Positions 17,896 to 27,213 of a DNA stretch of 64,000 nucleotides are shown here, one piece after another (positions within the stretch are counted from its first letter, which is position 1; each line of letters opens with the position of its first letter). The position numbers and the translations under genes were made by a program. Under the pieces are notes generated by a model, which saw only the letters and a program-made list of their open reading frames with translations, was not told where the DNA came from and ran no database searches. Source of the stretch: Moraxellaceae bacterium (GTDB taxonomy: Bacteria; Pseudomonadota; Gammaproteobacteria; Pseudomonadales; Moraxellaceae); NCBI GenBank assembly GCA_029267635.1, contig JAJUIK010000006.1, forward strand, positions 1-64,000. Reading direction: 5' to 3'.

Positions 17896-18113
17896 ACATA
17901 AAAGTCACAAAGCAACACCATCAGGGCCGAAAATATTGTGACTATCGTCTGGAAGCCGGACACTTGGAAGCAGCCTTACCAGCCTATGTATGTATCTCTC
18001 AAGCAGAATATGCGGCTTTTCCAGCACAAGCGACAGCTGTCACGCTCTATGGAAAGAAATCGAGGTTTGGTTTTACTGTGGCGAACTGGAAAATCAAGAC
18101 CGAAAAACAGTAG
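17896..18113 (+). pseudogene. Out-of-frame C-terminal continuation of the 17548 gene
   Basis: In the frame reached by adding one G to the G8 tract there is an uninterrupted stretch to TAG at 18111-18113. It contains segments such as YCDYRLEAGHLEAALPAYV and TLYGKKSRFGFTVANWKIK, which look like a folded beta-rich domain. It has no start codon or ribosome site, so it reads as the displaced end of the upstream gene rather than as its own gene. Confidence 0.55.
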
Positions 18114-18182
18114 ATATTTGCGGATGTTTGGGACACAGGCAGCATGAACGCTGCCCGTTGCTTGATTGGGGGAAATGATTTC

Positions 18183-18440
18183 TTAGTGACCAGCGTGCGA
18201 AGTAGATTCGGTTTTGGCCGCTTCAGTTGCAAGTTTGGCATGTTCTTCGGCACTCATATTGCCATGTGATGCGGGCATCGCCAGCTCGGCTTCCGCCTGT
18301 TTTTTCTTCTGCTGGCTTGGCATGTAATCCGGTTCATTGCTTACGGCAAGATAGAAAAAGCCAAGGAACACGAGACCTAGAAGGATCGCGATCATGGTAG
18401 AAACCCAAGGGAATTTGCGAGCAGTAGGAACGTTTGACAT
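18183..18440 (-). CDS. Small single-pass membrane protein, hypothetical
   Basis: Starting at the ATG at 18440 this is an 85-residue protein. It has a short cytosolic start (KFPWVS), one membrane segment (about residues 13-33), and a polar tail rich in Ala, Glu, Lys and His ending in HAGH. CAGGTG about eight bases upstream of that ATG supports this start over an upstream in-frame one. I do not recognise a family. The His residues near the end could bind metal, but that is speculation. Confidence 0.6.
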   Translation of the reverse strand: MSNVPTARKFPWVSTMIAILLGLVFLGFFYLAVSNEPDYMPSQQKKKQAEAELAMPASHGNMSAEEHAKLATEAAKTESTSHAGH

Positions 18441-18680
18441 ACCGGTACACCTGAGAAGAAATGACAAAATCTGAAGGTATTCAAATTGAGCAAAATAAAG
18501 ACACCACAGGTTACCATACAATTGGTACAGAATCGGGAATTTATCCAGGAAAAAATCAAATTTTATAACAAGTTTGCAGACATGTGCAGAGCCGGATGAA
18601 ATGAAGAGCAGGCAGGTCGAGCGATTCTAATTTGATATTTCTCTGAAAAAGAGAGCTTGTTTATAGATAAAAAGGGCATC

Positions 18681-18710
18681 AAAAAGCCCGGGTGATTGCC
18701 CAGGCTTTTT
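18681..18710 (-). terminator. Terminator after the AraC-family gene
   Basis: AAAAAGCC / GGCTTTTT outer arms with an inner GGG / CCC pair. It lies 17 bases past the stop of the minus-strand regulator. Confidence 0.78.
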
Positions 18711-18726
18711 TATTGCTTTTAGTCTA

Positions 18727-19767
18727 TTAATGATAACCGTGCAGCTGGCGATAAAGACCAGGCGTGACGCCGGTCCATTTTTTAAAGGCACGGTGGAAGG
18801 TGCTGGTTTCACTAAAACCGACCTGTTGGGCCACATCTTCCAGGGTAAGATCGGGATTTAATAACAGGTGAATGGCGGCATCACGACGCAAGGCATCTTT
18901 CACACCCTGATAACTTTTGCCTTCCGCAGCCAAACGGCGACGCAACGTCTGCGGAGAAAGATACAGCATCGAAGCCACATCATTCAGTGTTGGCATTTCT
19001 TCACCAATCTGACTTTTTAATACATCACGAATCCGAGAAGTCAGTGAATTGATGTTTTTAAACTTGACCAGCAATTCAGCGGGTGCAGTTTTCAGGAATT
19101 CTTCCAGGCTTTCTTCATTCTGACGAATCGGTAAATCCAGATAATCGGCGGCAAAGGTCACTTCGGTACGTGGTGCATCAAACTGCATGACCGGTGCGAA
19201 AAATAGCGCATCATATTCATCTGCATGGGCCGGACGTGGATAACCCAGATGTACGCGCTCTAAAGGCAAGCGGCGGTCGATCAGCCAAGACGCCAAACCA
19301 TGCCAGATCATCAGGATACTTTCGGTGATGTAATGGTCGGGATCCTGTTCCGGTGGAATTTGCGGTACTAAACGTGCTTCGTGTTTATCACGTTCCAGCG
19401 TGACATTCCAGTCATCACCAAACAATTTATAGAACTGTGAAGAAAGCTCTAAGGCATCGCCCAGGGTTTTGGCGTGAATGATCAGTTGGCACATAATGGC
19501 AAACGTTCCCAGACGACGTGGCTGGGCGGCAAAGCCAACATGCTCATCCTGGGTGACCATCCATAACATTTTAATAAAACGGGTGTACTGTTCTGGTGAA
19601 ATACGAGCTTTGGGCTGGCGTAACAGTTCGGCTTCAATCCCGACATGGGAAAGCAGGGTTTCGACATCCATGCCGAGACGTTTAACGCCGGTTAAAGCCG
19701 CATTGACGAAATGGATACTAATCGTATCGCGGCTCATGTTTAATCCTTCAGTCTCTTTTATGTTCAC
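18727..19767 (-). CDS. AraC-family transcriptional regulator (OruR/ArgR-like)
   Basis: A regulator of up to 346 residues. The N-terminal about 200 residues match the AraC-binding-like domain of the OruR/ArgR subgroup (for example RLGTFAIMCQLIIHAKTLGDAL). The C-terminal domain has two helix-turn-helix units, with LSPQTLRRRLAAEGKSYQ and DVAQQVGFSETSTFHRAFKKWTG. An ATG ten codons in (19737) is an alternative start. It is divergent from the CoA-transferase at 19954, a common regulator-target arrangement, so that gene is a plausible target. Confidence 0.88.
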   Translation of the reverse strand: MNIKETEGLNMSRDTISIHFVNAALTGVKRLGMDVETLLSHVGIEAELLRQPKARISPEQYTRFIKMLWMVTQDEHVGFAAQPRRLGTFAIMCQLIIHAKTLGDALELSSQFYKLFGDDWNVTLERDKHEARLVPQIPPEQDPDHYITESILMIWHGLASWLIDRRLPLERVHLGYPRPAHADEYDALFFAPVMQFDAPRTEVTFAADYLDLPIRQNEESLEEFLKTAPAELLVKFKNINSLTSRIRDVLKSQIGEEMPTLNDVASMLYLSPQTLRRRLAAEGKSYQGVKDALRRDAAIHLLLNPDLTLEDVAQQVGFSETSTFHRAFKKWTGVTPGLYRQLHGYH

Positions 19768-19953
19768 TTCTGGTTGACCTAAATGACGCTCAAAATAAAG
19801 TAAATAAGATGGCAGTTTTTGCCAGCTTATCGATCATGCTTTTACATTAAATTGCTGAAATGTTCAAGATAAATGGCGGAAACGGGCATTGTTGAACCTG
19901 CCTGATCTTTATAAGATGAGCCAAAAATAATGCAATAAAAAGGAAATAATAAA

Positions 19954-21072
19954 ATGAACGGCGCACTCGATGGACTCAATGTCCTGGATTTTTCTACTCT
20001 ATTACCGGGACCTTTTGCCACAATGTATCTGGCGGATTTAGGTGCAAAAGTCATTCATATTGAATCACCTACCCGGCCAGACCTGATCCGGCTTTTTCCT
20101 CCGTATGCCCATGGTCAGGCCACTTCGCACAGCTATTTAAACCGTAACAAGCAGTCGATTGCCTTGGATTTGAAAGATCCCAGTAATATCACCTTGATTA
20201 AACAGAAAATTTCTGACTTTGATATCGTGATTGAGCAATTTCGCCCCGGTGTGATGCAGCGTCTGGGATTGGATTATGCGACCTTGTCGGCGATCAATCC
20301 GCGCCTGATTTACTGTTCGATTACCGGTTATGGACAAACCGGGGATTATAAAGACCGTGCTGGCCATGACCTGAATTTTGTTGCGCTTTCAGGCATAGCC
20401 GGGCATTGCGGTCGCGCAGAGAGTGGACCTCCACCGATGGGTATTCAGATTGCAGATGTGGCGGGTGGATCCTTACATGCACTGGTCGGGATTCTGGCGG
20501 CAGTTGTGGAGCGTCAGCGCAGTGGTCTAGGGCAATATATTGATATTTCCATGACCGATTGTGTAGCTCGTTTAAATACCATGGCGGCTGCGGCCAACCT
20601 TGCTGCGCAAACGCCTCAGCATCGTGAACAACAACAATTAAATGGTGCGGGTTTTTATGACTATTATGTCACGCAGGATGGACGTTATTTATCGATCGCT
20701 AGTTTAGAACCGCAATTTTTATCCGGTTTGGCGGAAGTGTTGGGGCTTCCTGTTTTACTGGAAAAAGCAGATTCAACCGCAATGGAGGATCGCCAGACTG
20801 TAAAACAGGCCATACAAACGGTGATTCAGCAGAAACCGCTGGCGGAGTGGCAAGCGATTTTCCAAGCCCGGGATCTATGTGTAGAGCCGGTGCTGAACTT
20901 GGATGAGGCCTTAAATTCACCCTTGGCACAACAACGCGGTTGGGTGGTCGAGGTGCCGATTGCGGCAGGAAGTCATGAAACCGAGCCACAACTGGCCTGT
21001 CCGATTAAATTTTCCCGATCGCAAGCCGACTATCAGTTTATCGGCCAAAGACTCGGGCAAGGGGAGTGGTAA
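19954..21072 (+). CDS. CaiB/BaiF family III CoA-transferase (alpha-methylacyl-CoA racemase-like)
   Basis: A 372-residue family III CoA-transferase/racemase. Visible motifs are LDFSTLLPGPFATMYLADLGA (about 11-31), the IVIEQFRPGVMQRLGLDY segment, and GHDLNFVALSG (about 138-148), whose Asp is the family's catalytic residue region. The order and length fit alpha-methylacyl-CoA racemase (Amacr), which epimerises branched acyl-CoAs; other CoA-transferases look alike. AAGGAAATAA precedes the ATG. It is divergent from the AraC-type regulator. Confidence 0.83.
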   Translation: MNGALDGLNVLDFSTLLPGPFATMYLADLGAKVIHIESPTRPDLIRLFPPYAHGQATSHSYLNRNKQSIALDLKDPSNITLIKQKISDFDIVIEQFRPGVMQRLGLDYATLSAINPRLIYCSITGYGQTGDYKDRAGHDLNFVALSGIAGHCGRAESGPPPMGIQIADVAGGSLHALVGILAAVVERQRSGLGQYIDISMTDCVARLNTMAAAANLAAQTPQHREQQQLNGAGFYDYYVTQDGRYLSIASLEPQFLSGLAEVLGLPVLLEKADSTAMEDRQTVKQAIQTVIQQKPLAEWQAIFQARDLCVEPVLNLDEALNSPLAQQRGWVVEVPIAAGSHETEPQLACPIKFSRSQADYQFIGQRLGQGEW

Positions 21073-21126
21073 TCGAACATCCATTTTCTATATGAAAGGA
21101 AAATTGTTTTCTAAATCAAACATACT

Positions 21127-21156
21127 GTCTAGCGAATCGGTTAGCGATCGCTAGAC
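21127..21156. promoter_or_regulatory. Inverted repeat upstream of sulfite reductase
   Basis: A perfect 8-bp inverted repeat GTCTAGCG / CGCTAGAC with a 14-base interval. Its right part also holds the 10-bp palindrome AGCGATCGCT. It lies about 125 bases upstream of the sulfite reductase start, in a spacer with no gene. It could be an operator or an RNA stem; no T-run follows, so it is not an intrinsic terminator. Confidence 0.4.
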
Positions 21157-21280
21157 CAGAGAGAAGCTATAAAGGTCTACTTATCAATAAAACCGCTATT
21201 AAATATGTAAAAAACGCATTTTGTTGATGAATAAAAGACCGTTATGCTAGCGCTCATTATTATGAATCTAGCTGTACGCC

Positions 21281-22924
21281 ATGTATTTATATACAGATTT
21301 CGATCAACAACTGATCAATGAACGTGTTGCTCAGTTCCGTGATCAAACAGAACGTTATTTAGCCGGTAAACTCACAGAAGACGAATATCGTCCATTACGT
21401 TTGCAAAATGGTTTATATGTGCAACGTTATGCCCCGATGTTACGTATTGCAGTGCCTTATGGTTTGATGAATACCAAGCAGCTGCGCAAAGTGGCTGAAT
21501 TGGCGAAAGCCTATGACCGTGGCTATGCGCACGTATCTACCCGTCAAAATATCCAGTTTAACTGGCCTGCGCTAGAAGATGTGCCGGATATGCTGCAAGA
21601 ATTGGCAACCGTTCAGATGCATGCCATTCAGACCTCGGGTAACTGTATTCGTAATACCACCACTGATCAGTATGCAGGTGTTGTGGCAGGTGAAATTGCC
21701 GATCCGCGTCCGACTTGCGAATTGATTCGTCAGTGGAGCACTTTCCACCCGGAATTTGCTTTCTTGCCACGTAAGTTCAAGATTGCCGTATCTGCTTTGG
21801 AAGAAACCGACCGTGCAGCGACCTCGTTCCATGATATCGGTGTGTATATCGTGCGTAATGCAGCCGGTGAGTTAGGCTATAAAATCAAAGTCGGTGGTGG
21901 TTTAGGCCGCACCCCAATCATTGGTTCAGTGATTAAAGAGTTCTTGCCACGTGAAGACCTGATTGCTTATCTTGAAGCGGTATTGCGTGTGTATAACCTG
22001 CATGGCCGCCGTGACAACAAATACAAGGCGCGGATCAAGATTCTGGTTAAAGCGCTGACACCCGCTGTTTTTGCGGAAAAAGTAGAAGCAGAATTTGCCT
22101 ATACCCGTGAAAGTTTGAAAATTCAGCCAGAAGTGTTGCAAAAGTTGGATGAAGAGTTCACGCCATTCGATTATCAAAATCTTGTGGACGAAGACTTCAC
22201 GGAGCTGTTTGCGCAGCATCCAAAATTCAAGCAATGGTTCAACATCAATACCCACGCACACAAAGTCACGGGTTATCGCATCGTGACGATTTCCCTGAAA
22301 CGTGCGGGCGTGGCACCGGGAGATGTGACGACGGAAGAGATGAACCTGATTGCGGATCTTGCGGATCAATATACCTTCGGTGAGTTGCGTACCACGCACG
22401 AGCAAAATATTGCCCTGGTCGATGTCCCACAAAAAGATCTGTTTGCGCTTTGGCAAACACTGGAGCAGGCCAATCTGGCACGTGCCCATATTGGTTTCTT
22501 GACCGATATTATCTGTTGTCCAGGTGGTGATTTCTGTTCATTGGCCAATGCGAAATCAATTCCGATTTCGGAAGCGATCAGCCGCCGTTTTGATGATCTG
22601 GATACTATTTACAATCTGGGTAAACTGGATCTGAATATTTCCGGCTGTATGAATGCCTGTGGCCATCACCATGTCGGAAATATCGGGATTCTGGGTGTTG
22701 ATAAAAAAGGTGCGGAGTTCTACCAGATTACTTTGGGTGGTAACGCAGACCATGATGCTTCAATTGGTGACATTCTTGGGCCGTCTTTTGCAGCTGAAGC
22801 CGTACCGGATGTGGTTGAAGAAATCTTGAATACTTATCTTGACCTGCGTCAAGGTGAAGAAACCTTTATTGACACTTATCGCCGTGTAGGGATTCAACCA
22901 TTCAAGGAGCGTGCATATGCTTAA
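21281..22924 (+). CDS. cysI: Ferredoxin-type nitrite/sulfite reductase haemoprotein
   Basis: A 547-residue siroheme and [4Fe-4S] reductase of the sulfite/nitrite reductase family. The N-terminal half has RLQNGLYVQRYAPMLRIAVPYG and STRQNIQFNW; the cofactor cysteines are in CCPGGDFC and SGCMNACGHH (about residues 410-465). It reduces sulfite to sulfide for cysteine synthesis; the DUF934 partner immediately after, common beside such sulfite reductases, favours sulfite over nitrite. The DUF934 gene overlaps its last codons. The symbol follows common annotation and is not certain. Confidence 0.9.
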   Translation: MYLYTDFDQQLINERVAQFRDQTERYLAGKLTEDEYRPLRLQNGLYVQRYAPMLRIAVPYGLMNTKQLRKVAELAKAYDRGYAHVSTRQNIQFNWPALEDVPDMLQELATVQMHAIQTSGNCIRNTTTDQYAGVVAGEIADPRPTCELIRQWSTFHPEFAFLPRKFKIAVSALEETDRAATSFHDIGVYIVRNAAGELGYKIKVGGGLGRTPIIGSVIKEFLPREDLIAYLEAVLRVYNLHGRRDNKYKARIKILVKALTPAVFAEKVEAEFAYTRESLKIQPEVLQKLDEEFTPFDYQNLVDEDFTELFAQHPKFKQWFNINTHAHKVTGYRIVTISLKRAGVAPGDVTTEEMNLIADLADQYTFGELRTTHEQNIALVDVPQKDLFALWQTLEQANLARAHIGFLTDIICCPGGDFCSLANAKSIPISEAISRRFDDLDTIYNLGKLDLNISGCMNACGHHHVGNIGILGVDKKGAEFYQITLGGNADHDASIGDILGPSFAAEAVPDVVEEILNTYLDLRQGEETFIDTYRRVGIQPFKERAYA

Positions 22925-23408
22925 TACTGCATTACCTGTGCTTTATAAAGATGGCACGATTCTCGACAATACCTATCAAACCGTTGCGGACGAAACAAGT
23001 GTTCCGGCAGGTGATGTGGTGCTGAACACGGCTCAGCTAGATTTGCTTGCACAGGTGCAAGGTAAAAAGGCACTGTACCTTACCGTCGAAGATTCTCCAG
23101 AAACCCATCAGTACCCTTTGGCGCAACTCGATACCATTTTGATTGAGTTTGCCGGTTTTAATGATGGTCGTGGCTATTCGTTTGCAGCTTTGTTGCGTCG
23201 CCAAGGGTTTCAGGGTGAATTGCGCGCTGTAGGTGATGTGTTTAAAGATGTTCTGAACTATATGAAGCGTTCTGGTTTTGATAGCTTTGTCATTAAAGAA
23301 GGCAAGGATATCGTTGAAGCTGCTGCCGGTTTGGGCGATTTTACCCATCCTTATCAGGCATCGACCGCAGTCAAACAAGCCAATTATCAGACGGGTTTGA
23401 ATAAATAA
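22917..23408 (+). CDS. DUF934 protein linked to sulfite reduction
   Basis: A 163-residue DUF934 protein. It shows the family core LAQLDTILIEFAGFNDGRGYS and FAALLRRQGFQGELRAVGDV. Family members sit next to assimilatory sulfite reductases and are thought to assist them; the biochemical role is not settled. AAGGAG at 22904-22909 gives the best spacing to the ATG at 22917, which overlaps the cysI end by eight bases. A GTG six bases earlier is less likely. Confidence 0.9.
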   Translation: MLNTALPVLYKDGTILDNTYQTVADETSVPAGDVVLNTAQLDLLAQVQGKKALYLTVEDSPETHQYPLAQLDTILIEFAGFNDGRGYSFAALLRRQGFQGELRAVGDVFKDVLNYMKRSGFDSFVIKEGKDIVEAAAGLGDFTHPYQASTAVKQANYQTGLNK

Positions 23409-23423
23409 TTGAATCCTTAAAAT

Positions 23424-23451
23424 AAAAAACCGAACAACTGTTCGGTTTTTT
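23424..23451 (+). terminator. Terminator after cysI-DUF934
   Basis: AAAAAACCGAAC / GTTCGGTTTTTT 12-bp perfect stem with loop AACT, followed by TATT. Confidence 0.93.
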
Positions 23452-23510
23452 ATTACCTGAGCTGAAGGAACCGAAAAGACCCGTTGTTAGGTTTAAACTT
23501 GGCAAAGTCG

Positions 23511-24032
23511 CTAACATGTAGTTGTTGGTTCAATACGGGTATGTCCCATCATGCTCAGGATCAGTTTCTGATGTTGGCTACCCTGATGGACGCAATAAGA
23601 AAAGCTGCCATTGTAACCACGAGGTAAGCCGGTATCTCCTTGAAAAGTGATCATGCTTTTATTTAAAGCACCATCCCAACTAAGATTTCCGTATTTTAAA
23701 AGATCCTGATGCTGTACTAGAATCTGTTCATTGTTATCGATTTGCTGGTTCTGATTGCGATCAATAAAGATGAGAAGTCCATGGTTCCATTGATTGGCTT
23801 CACATTGACTAAAATTTTGGCTTGAGCAGATTACGATATTCGCCCGATAAAATGCAGCAAAACTTTTGGCTTTTTGAATATAAAGTTGCAGAGCCGTCGG
23901 GACATTTTTGGCCTCAAGACGAGCCATAAACTGATGGTATTGAGGCACTGCTAGAGTAGCGATAATCGCCAGTATTGCAATCGTGATTAGCAGTTCTATC
24001 AAGGTGAACCCTTTATTTTTATAAGATTGCAT
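23511..24032 (-). CDS. Type IV pilin-like protein, GspH/FimT family
   Basis: A 173-residue prepilin-like protein. It has a short basic leader and a prepilin peptidase site after Gly8 (KG/FTLIELLITIAIL), with the conserved Glu at +5, then the hydrophobic helix. The globular part contains paired cysteines (CSSQNFSQC) and fits GspH/FimT minor pilins that start type IV pilus assembly. It is isolated from other pilus genes here, and is divergent from ompA. Confidence 0.85.
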   Translation of the reverse strand: MQSYKNKGFTLIELLITIAILAIIATLAVPQYHQFMARLEAKNVPTALQLYIQKAKSFAAFYRANIVICSSQNFSQCEANQWNHGLLIFIDRNQNQQIDNNEQILVQHQDLLKYGNLSWDGALNKSMITFQGDTGLPRGYNGSFSYCVHQGSQHQKLILSMMGHTRIEPTTTC

Positions 24033-24248
24033 ACTCTAAGTCCTTGTTTTTATTTTTTATTAATAACAATGTTTTTGTTAGTGCTTATTTTCTAATATTT
24101 ATTTCGCACTGTGTCATAAAGTTGTTAAGATGAATCGAGTAAAACAATAAACGATGCTGTTTTTGGAAGGGAGTGAATATTTACCGAATTACAACGGAAT
24201 TTGTAAACAATTTTATCAATAATTTGCTTGATTAAAATTATCAAACAC

Positions 24249-24277
24249 TTGGAAAATATTTTTAGTGTTTGTATGAT
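24249..24277 (+). promoter_or_regulatory. Probable ompA promoter
   Basis: TTGGAA (-35) and TATGAT (-10) with exactly 17 bases between. Transcription would start near 24284, giving a leader of about 100 bases before the ompA ATG. The rest of 24033-24386 is AT-rich and shows no gene. Confidence 0.65.
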
Positions 24278-24386
24278 GAAGACGAGTAGCTTAAAAATAA
24301 TACTGGGATATAAAAAACATATCTCAGAAAGCGAAGAAATTTTTTGACCGAACTTAAAAACAATCATTATCTCTGGAGGATAATCC

Positions 24387-25439
24387 ATGAAATTAAGTCG
24401 TATTGCACTTGCTATGCTTGTTGCTGCTCCTTTAGCTGCTGCTAATGCTGGTATCACCATTACTCCATTAGTGGGTTATACAATGTTTGATACTGAGCAC
24501 AACAATGGTGGTAATGATGGCAGTTTAACAGGTGGTCCAGAATTAGATGATGATCTATTCGTGGGTGCTGCATTAGGTGTGGAATTAACTCCTTGGTTGG
24601 GCTTTGAAGCAGAATACAGTCAGATCAAGGGTGACGTAAGTAATGGTGGTGAGTATAAAGGTGAAAATATCGCGGGTAACTTTTACGCGACTTCTGACCT
24701 TATTACCAAGGATTACGACAGCAAAATTAAACCTTATGTATTGTTGGGTGCTGGTCACTACAAATATGACGTAGAAGGCACAAATGGAGTTGGTTATATT
24801 CGTGATGGCGAAGAAGGCACTTTAGCGAATGCTGGTCTTGGTGCATTCTGGCGCTTAAACGATGCGTTATCTTTACGTACAGAACTACGTGGTACTTACC
24901 ACTTTGATGAACAATTCTGGAACTATACAGCTTTAACTGGTCTTCAAGTGGTTCTTGGTGGTCACTTAAAACCTGCTGCACCAGTGGTTGAAGTTGCGCC
25001 AGTTGCGCCAACGCCAGTGGTTGAACCACAACAACCACAAGAGTTGACCGAAGATCTGAACATGGAACTTCGTGTGTTCTTTGATACCAACAAATCAAAC
25101 ATCAAAGATCAGTACAAGCCAGAAATCGCGAAAGTTGCTGAGAAACTTGTAGAGTATCCAAACGCAACTGCACGTATCGAAGGTCATACTGATAACACTG
25201 GTCCACGTGCGTTGAACGAACGTCTATCTTTGGCTCGTGCAAACTCTGTTAAATCAGCACTTGTAAACGAATACAACGTTGATCCAGCTCGTTTGTCTAC
25301 TCAAGGTTTCGCTTGGGATCAACCAATTGCGGACAACAGCACTAAAGAAGGTCGAGCTATGAACCGTCGTGTATTCGCGACAATCACGGGTAGCCGTACT
25401 GTAGTTGCTCAACCAGCTGCACAACAACCAGCTCAATAA
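24387..25439 (+). CDS. ompA: Outer membrane protein OmpA (OmpA38-type)
   Basis: A 350-residue outer-membrane protein. A signal peptide (cleavage after about residue 22, ANA/GI) precedes an eight-strand beta-barrel domain, a Pro/Val-rich linker ([19 protein letters not shown], about 197-215), and a peptidoglycan-binding OmpA-like domain. The latter has the core [11 protein letters not shown] and an [13 protein letters not shown] stretch with the conserved Asp and Arg that bind diaminopimelate. GGAGGA sits six bases before the ATG. Codon use is that of a highly expressed gene. This is the major Acinetobacter porin and envelope anchor. Confidence 0.97.
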   Translation: MKLSRIALAMLVAAPLAAANAGITITPLVGYTMFDTEHNNGGNDGSLTGGPELDDDLFVGAALGVELTPWLGFEAEYSQIKGDVSNGGEYKGENIAGNFYATSDLITKDYDSKIKPYVLLGAGHYKYDVEGTNGVGYIRDGEEGTLANAGLGAFWRLNDALSLRTELRGTYHFDEQFWNYTALTGLQVVLGGHLKPAAPVVEVAPVAPTPVVEPQQPQELTEDLNMELRVFFDTNKSNIKDQYKPEIAKVAEKLVEYPNATARIEGHTDNTGPRALNERLSLARANSVKSALVNEYNVDPARLSTQGFAWDQPIADNSTKEGRAMNRRVFATITGSRTVVAQPAAQQPAQ

Positions 25440-25454
25440 TCTGACTGGATTGTA

Positions 25455-25484
25455 AAAAAAGCGACTCTTCGGAGTCGCTTTTTT
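25455..25484 (+). terminator. ompA terminator with UUCG tetraloop
   Basis: GCGACTC / GAGTCGC stem closed by a TTCG tetraloop, A-run before and T-run after; about 14 bases past the stop. Confidence 0.95.
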
Positions 25485-25640
25485 ATGTCCTATTGCTTGG
25501 TCTTTCTTAAAGGAAGTAGAAGATCAAAAGTCTATGCAATTTTTAGATCTATCAAGTTCATCAGGCTTATTGTTAATTTATTAGTTAAGTGTTCATTTCA
25601 TATTGAATTAGATCACTAAAACATAAAACAAGATAAACAT

Positions 25641-26663
25641 TTAAGCACGTTTTGCACTCGCGTAAAGGACTTTAAATCCTTGCTGATCCGTGATGACTTG
25701 GCATTGACCAAAACTGCGTTCCAGTAACGATGGATAATTCAAAAAACGGTTTGCTACAATCCACAGTTCACCTAATGTGTTTAGATGTTGTTTGGCCTGC
25801 TGGCAGAGTTGCTCGCTGGCATCGTAATTGGTATGAATACCCTGATGAAACGGTGGGTTACTCACAATGGCATCCAGCTCTTCAGGAGCGTCAGCAATGC
25901 CCGTCACAGGTAGGACGTGTAAACGTTCGAGATTCAGTTGATTTATTTCGAATGTGAGTTGAGTTGATGCCAAGGCGAAGGCATCTACGTCCATAGCATA
26001 AATTTGATTTTCTGGATTTAAGCTGGCCAGATAGCAACTAATAACACCCGCACCGCAACCAAAATCAGCTATTTTTCCATATCTTACTTTGTCCAGATAA
26101 GGCAATAATACTGCTGTGCCGACATCGAGCTGTTTCTGGCTAAATACGCCGGGAAGTGCACAAATCGAGAGCTGCTGAGCATTGCTTTGGATGGTATAGG
26201 TCTTGGTCCAGTCTTGTAGCGCTTTTAAGGTAGGTTGTTGGCTACTTTGCATTTGCCACATTTGGCAATGACGAGCGCTGTCAATTTTAACTGCTTTACC
26301 CAACTGCTGTAGCTGTTTGGCTGCGCGTTCGACGCCGCCTTTTTTCTCACCCACCAGGAAAATGTGCGCACCAAGTTTGATCTGGCTCAAAACTTGATTG
26401 AGAAGATAATCCAACAATTCTCTGGACTTGGGAACGAAAATGACCGCCTGATCAAAGGTTCCCTTGGGATATTCAATGCCAAAATGTGAGGTCAATTGAT
26501 GCTGTTGAAAGTATTGATGATCCGAAAAATTCCAGGTCCATATCTCTGCGTTTACAGAAGAGGGCAGTTGCTTCAGGAGTAGATCACTTGGCGCATTGAT
26601 GAACAAGACCTGGCCTGCCAGCAGATTAACCTGTCGTAAGACGACTTCACTTCGAGGATCCAT
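25641..26663 (-). CDS. rsmC: 16S rRNA m2G1207 methyltransferase
   Basis: RsmC methylates N2 of G1207 in 16S rRNA. The 340-residue protein has the duplicated architecture of the family: a degenerate N-terminal methyltransferase-like domain and an active C-terminal domain with motif [17 protein letters not shown] (about 198-213) and the catalytic [10 protein letters not shown] (about 264-273). Length matches E. coli RsmC (343). Confidence 0.93.
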   Translation of the reverse strand: MDPRSEVVLRQVNLLAGQVLFINAPSDLLLKQLPSSVNAEIWTWNFSDHQYFQQHQLTSHFGIEYPKGTFDQAVIFVPKSRELLDYLLNQVLSQIKLGAHIFLVGEKKGGVERAAKQLQQLGKAVKIDSARHCQMWQMQSSQQPTLKALQDWTKTYTIQSNAQQLSICALPGVFSQKQLDVGTAVLLPYLDKVRYGKIADFGCGAGVISCYLASLNPENQIYAMDVDAFALASTQLTFEINQLNLERLHVLPVTGIADAPEELDAIVSNPPFHQGIHTNYDASEQLCQQAKQHLNTLGELWIVANRFLNYPSLLERSFGQCQVITDQQGFKVLYASAKRA

Positions 26664-27149
26664 AATTTTTTACGCTCTTTCATCAAAAAGCCCAAATGAG
26701 GCAGGGCCAGAGTTCATCTAAGTTAAGATGAATAGCTTAATTTGAATTACTTTTTATCGGAAGTATTTAATTGAATAACATGCCAATCATTTTGCGTAAT
26801 GGAAACTCCACTTCCAGTGAAAATATTCCCACCTGATCTTGGCAAGAAAAGGATAGGCCTCATCTTCGTTTGCTTTTTCCGGATGATGCGGTTCACTTGA
26901 AATGATAATTTGGACTGAATTGCAAGAGAATATTGCACTATGAAAAGAAATATAAAATTAATTGGTAAGTAAATACATAAAGCTTGAATACTGATCTAAG
27001 CATTCATGTAGAGCAGAAAATAGATACAAAACACACCATATTCAAATAGATACTCTTTGCTTAAAGTATGGCTTGATGTGGAAAATTTACCCAAGAAAAA
27101 GTTAAAAAATTTCTCTGAGCAAAAAAATCTGTTTTCGTCAACAAACTGT
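26664..27149. other. rsmC / typA intergenic region
   Basis: An AT-rich spacer between divergent genes. One minus-strand open frame of 63 codons (26747-26938) has no ribosome site and unremarkable composition, so I do not call it. No tRNA or known RNA is recognised. A terminator-like hairpin follows at 27150, so an untested small transcript could end there. Confidence 0.4.
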
Positions 27150-27174
27150 CACTACTCAAGAGTAGTGTTTTTTT
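27150..27174 (+). terminator. Terminator-like hairpin at the typA promoter
   Basis: CACTACTC / GAGTAGTG perfect repeat, then seven T. It has all features of an intrinsic terminator, yet no plus-strand gene precedes it. It sits just upstream of TATAAT at 27176-27181 and 40 bases before the typA ATG. It could be the end of a small RNA, an attenuator, or an operator palindrome. Confidence 0.55.
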
Positions 27175-27213
27175 GTATAATTTGCCCTCAGAATTTTAAG
27201 CGTATCGAATTTC

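Noticed and set aside
17938-18147. 69-codon plus-strand frame with its own start, downstream of the G8 tract
   Set aside because: It overlaps the better open frame in another phase, and its composition is less protein-like.
21926-22489. 187-codon minus-strand frame inside the sulfite reductase gene
   Set aside because: Shadow of the sulfite reductase; composition is unlike a protein and it lacks a start context.
26747-26938. 63-codon minus-strand frame between rsmC and typA
   Set aside because: No ribosome site, no recognisable motif, and the region is AT-rich spacer.
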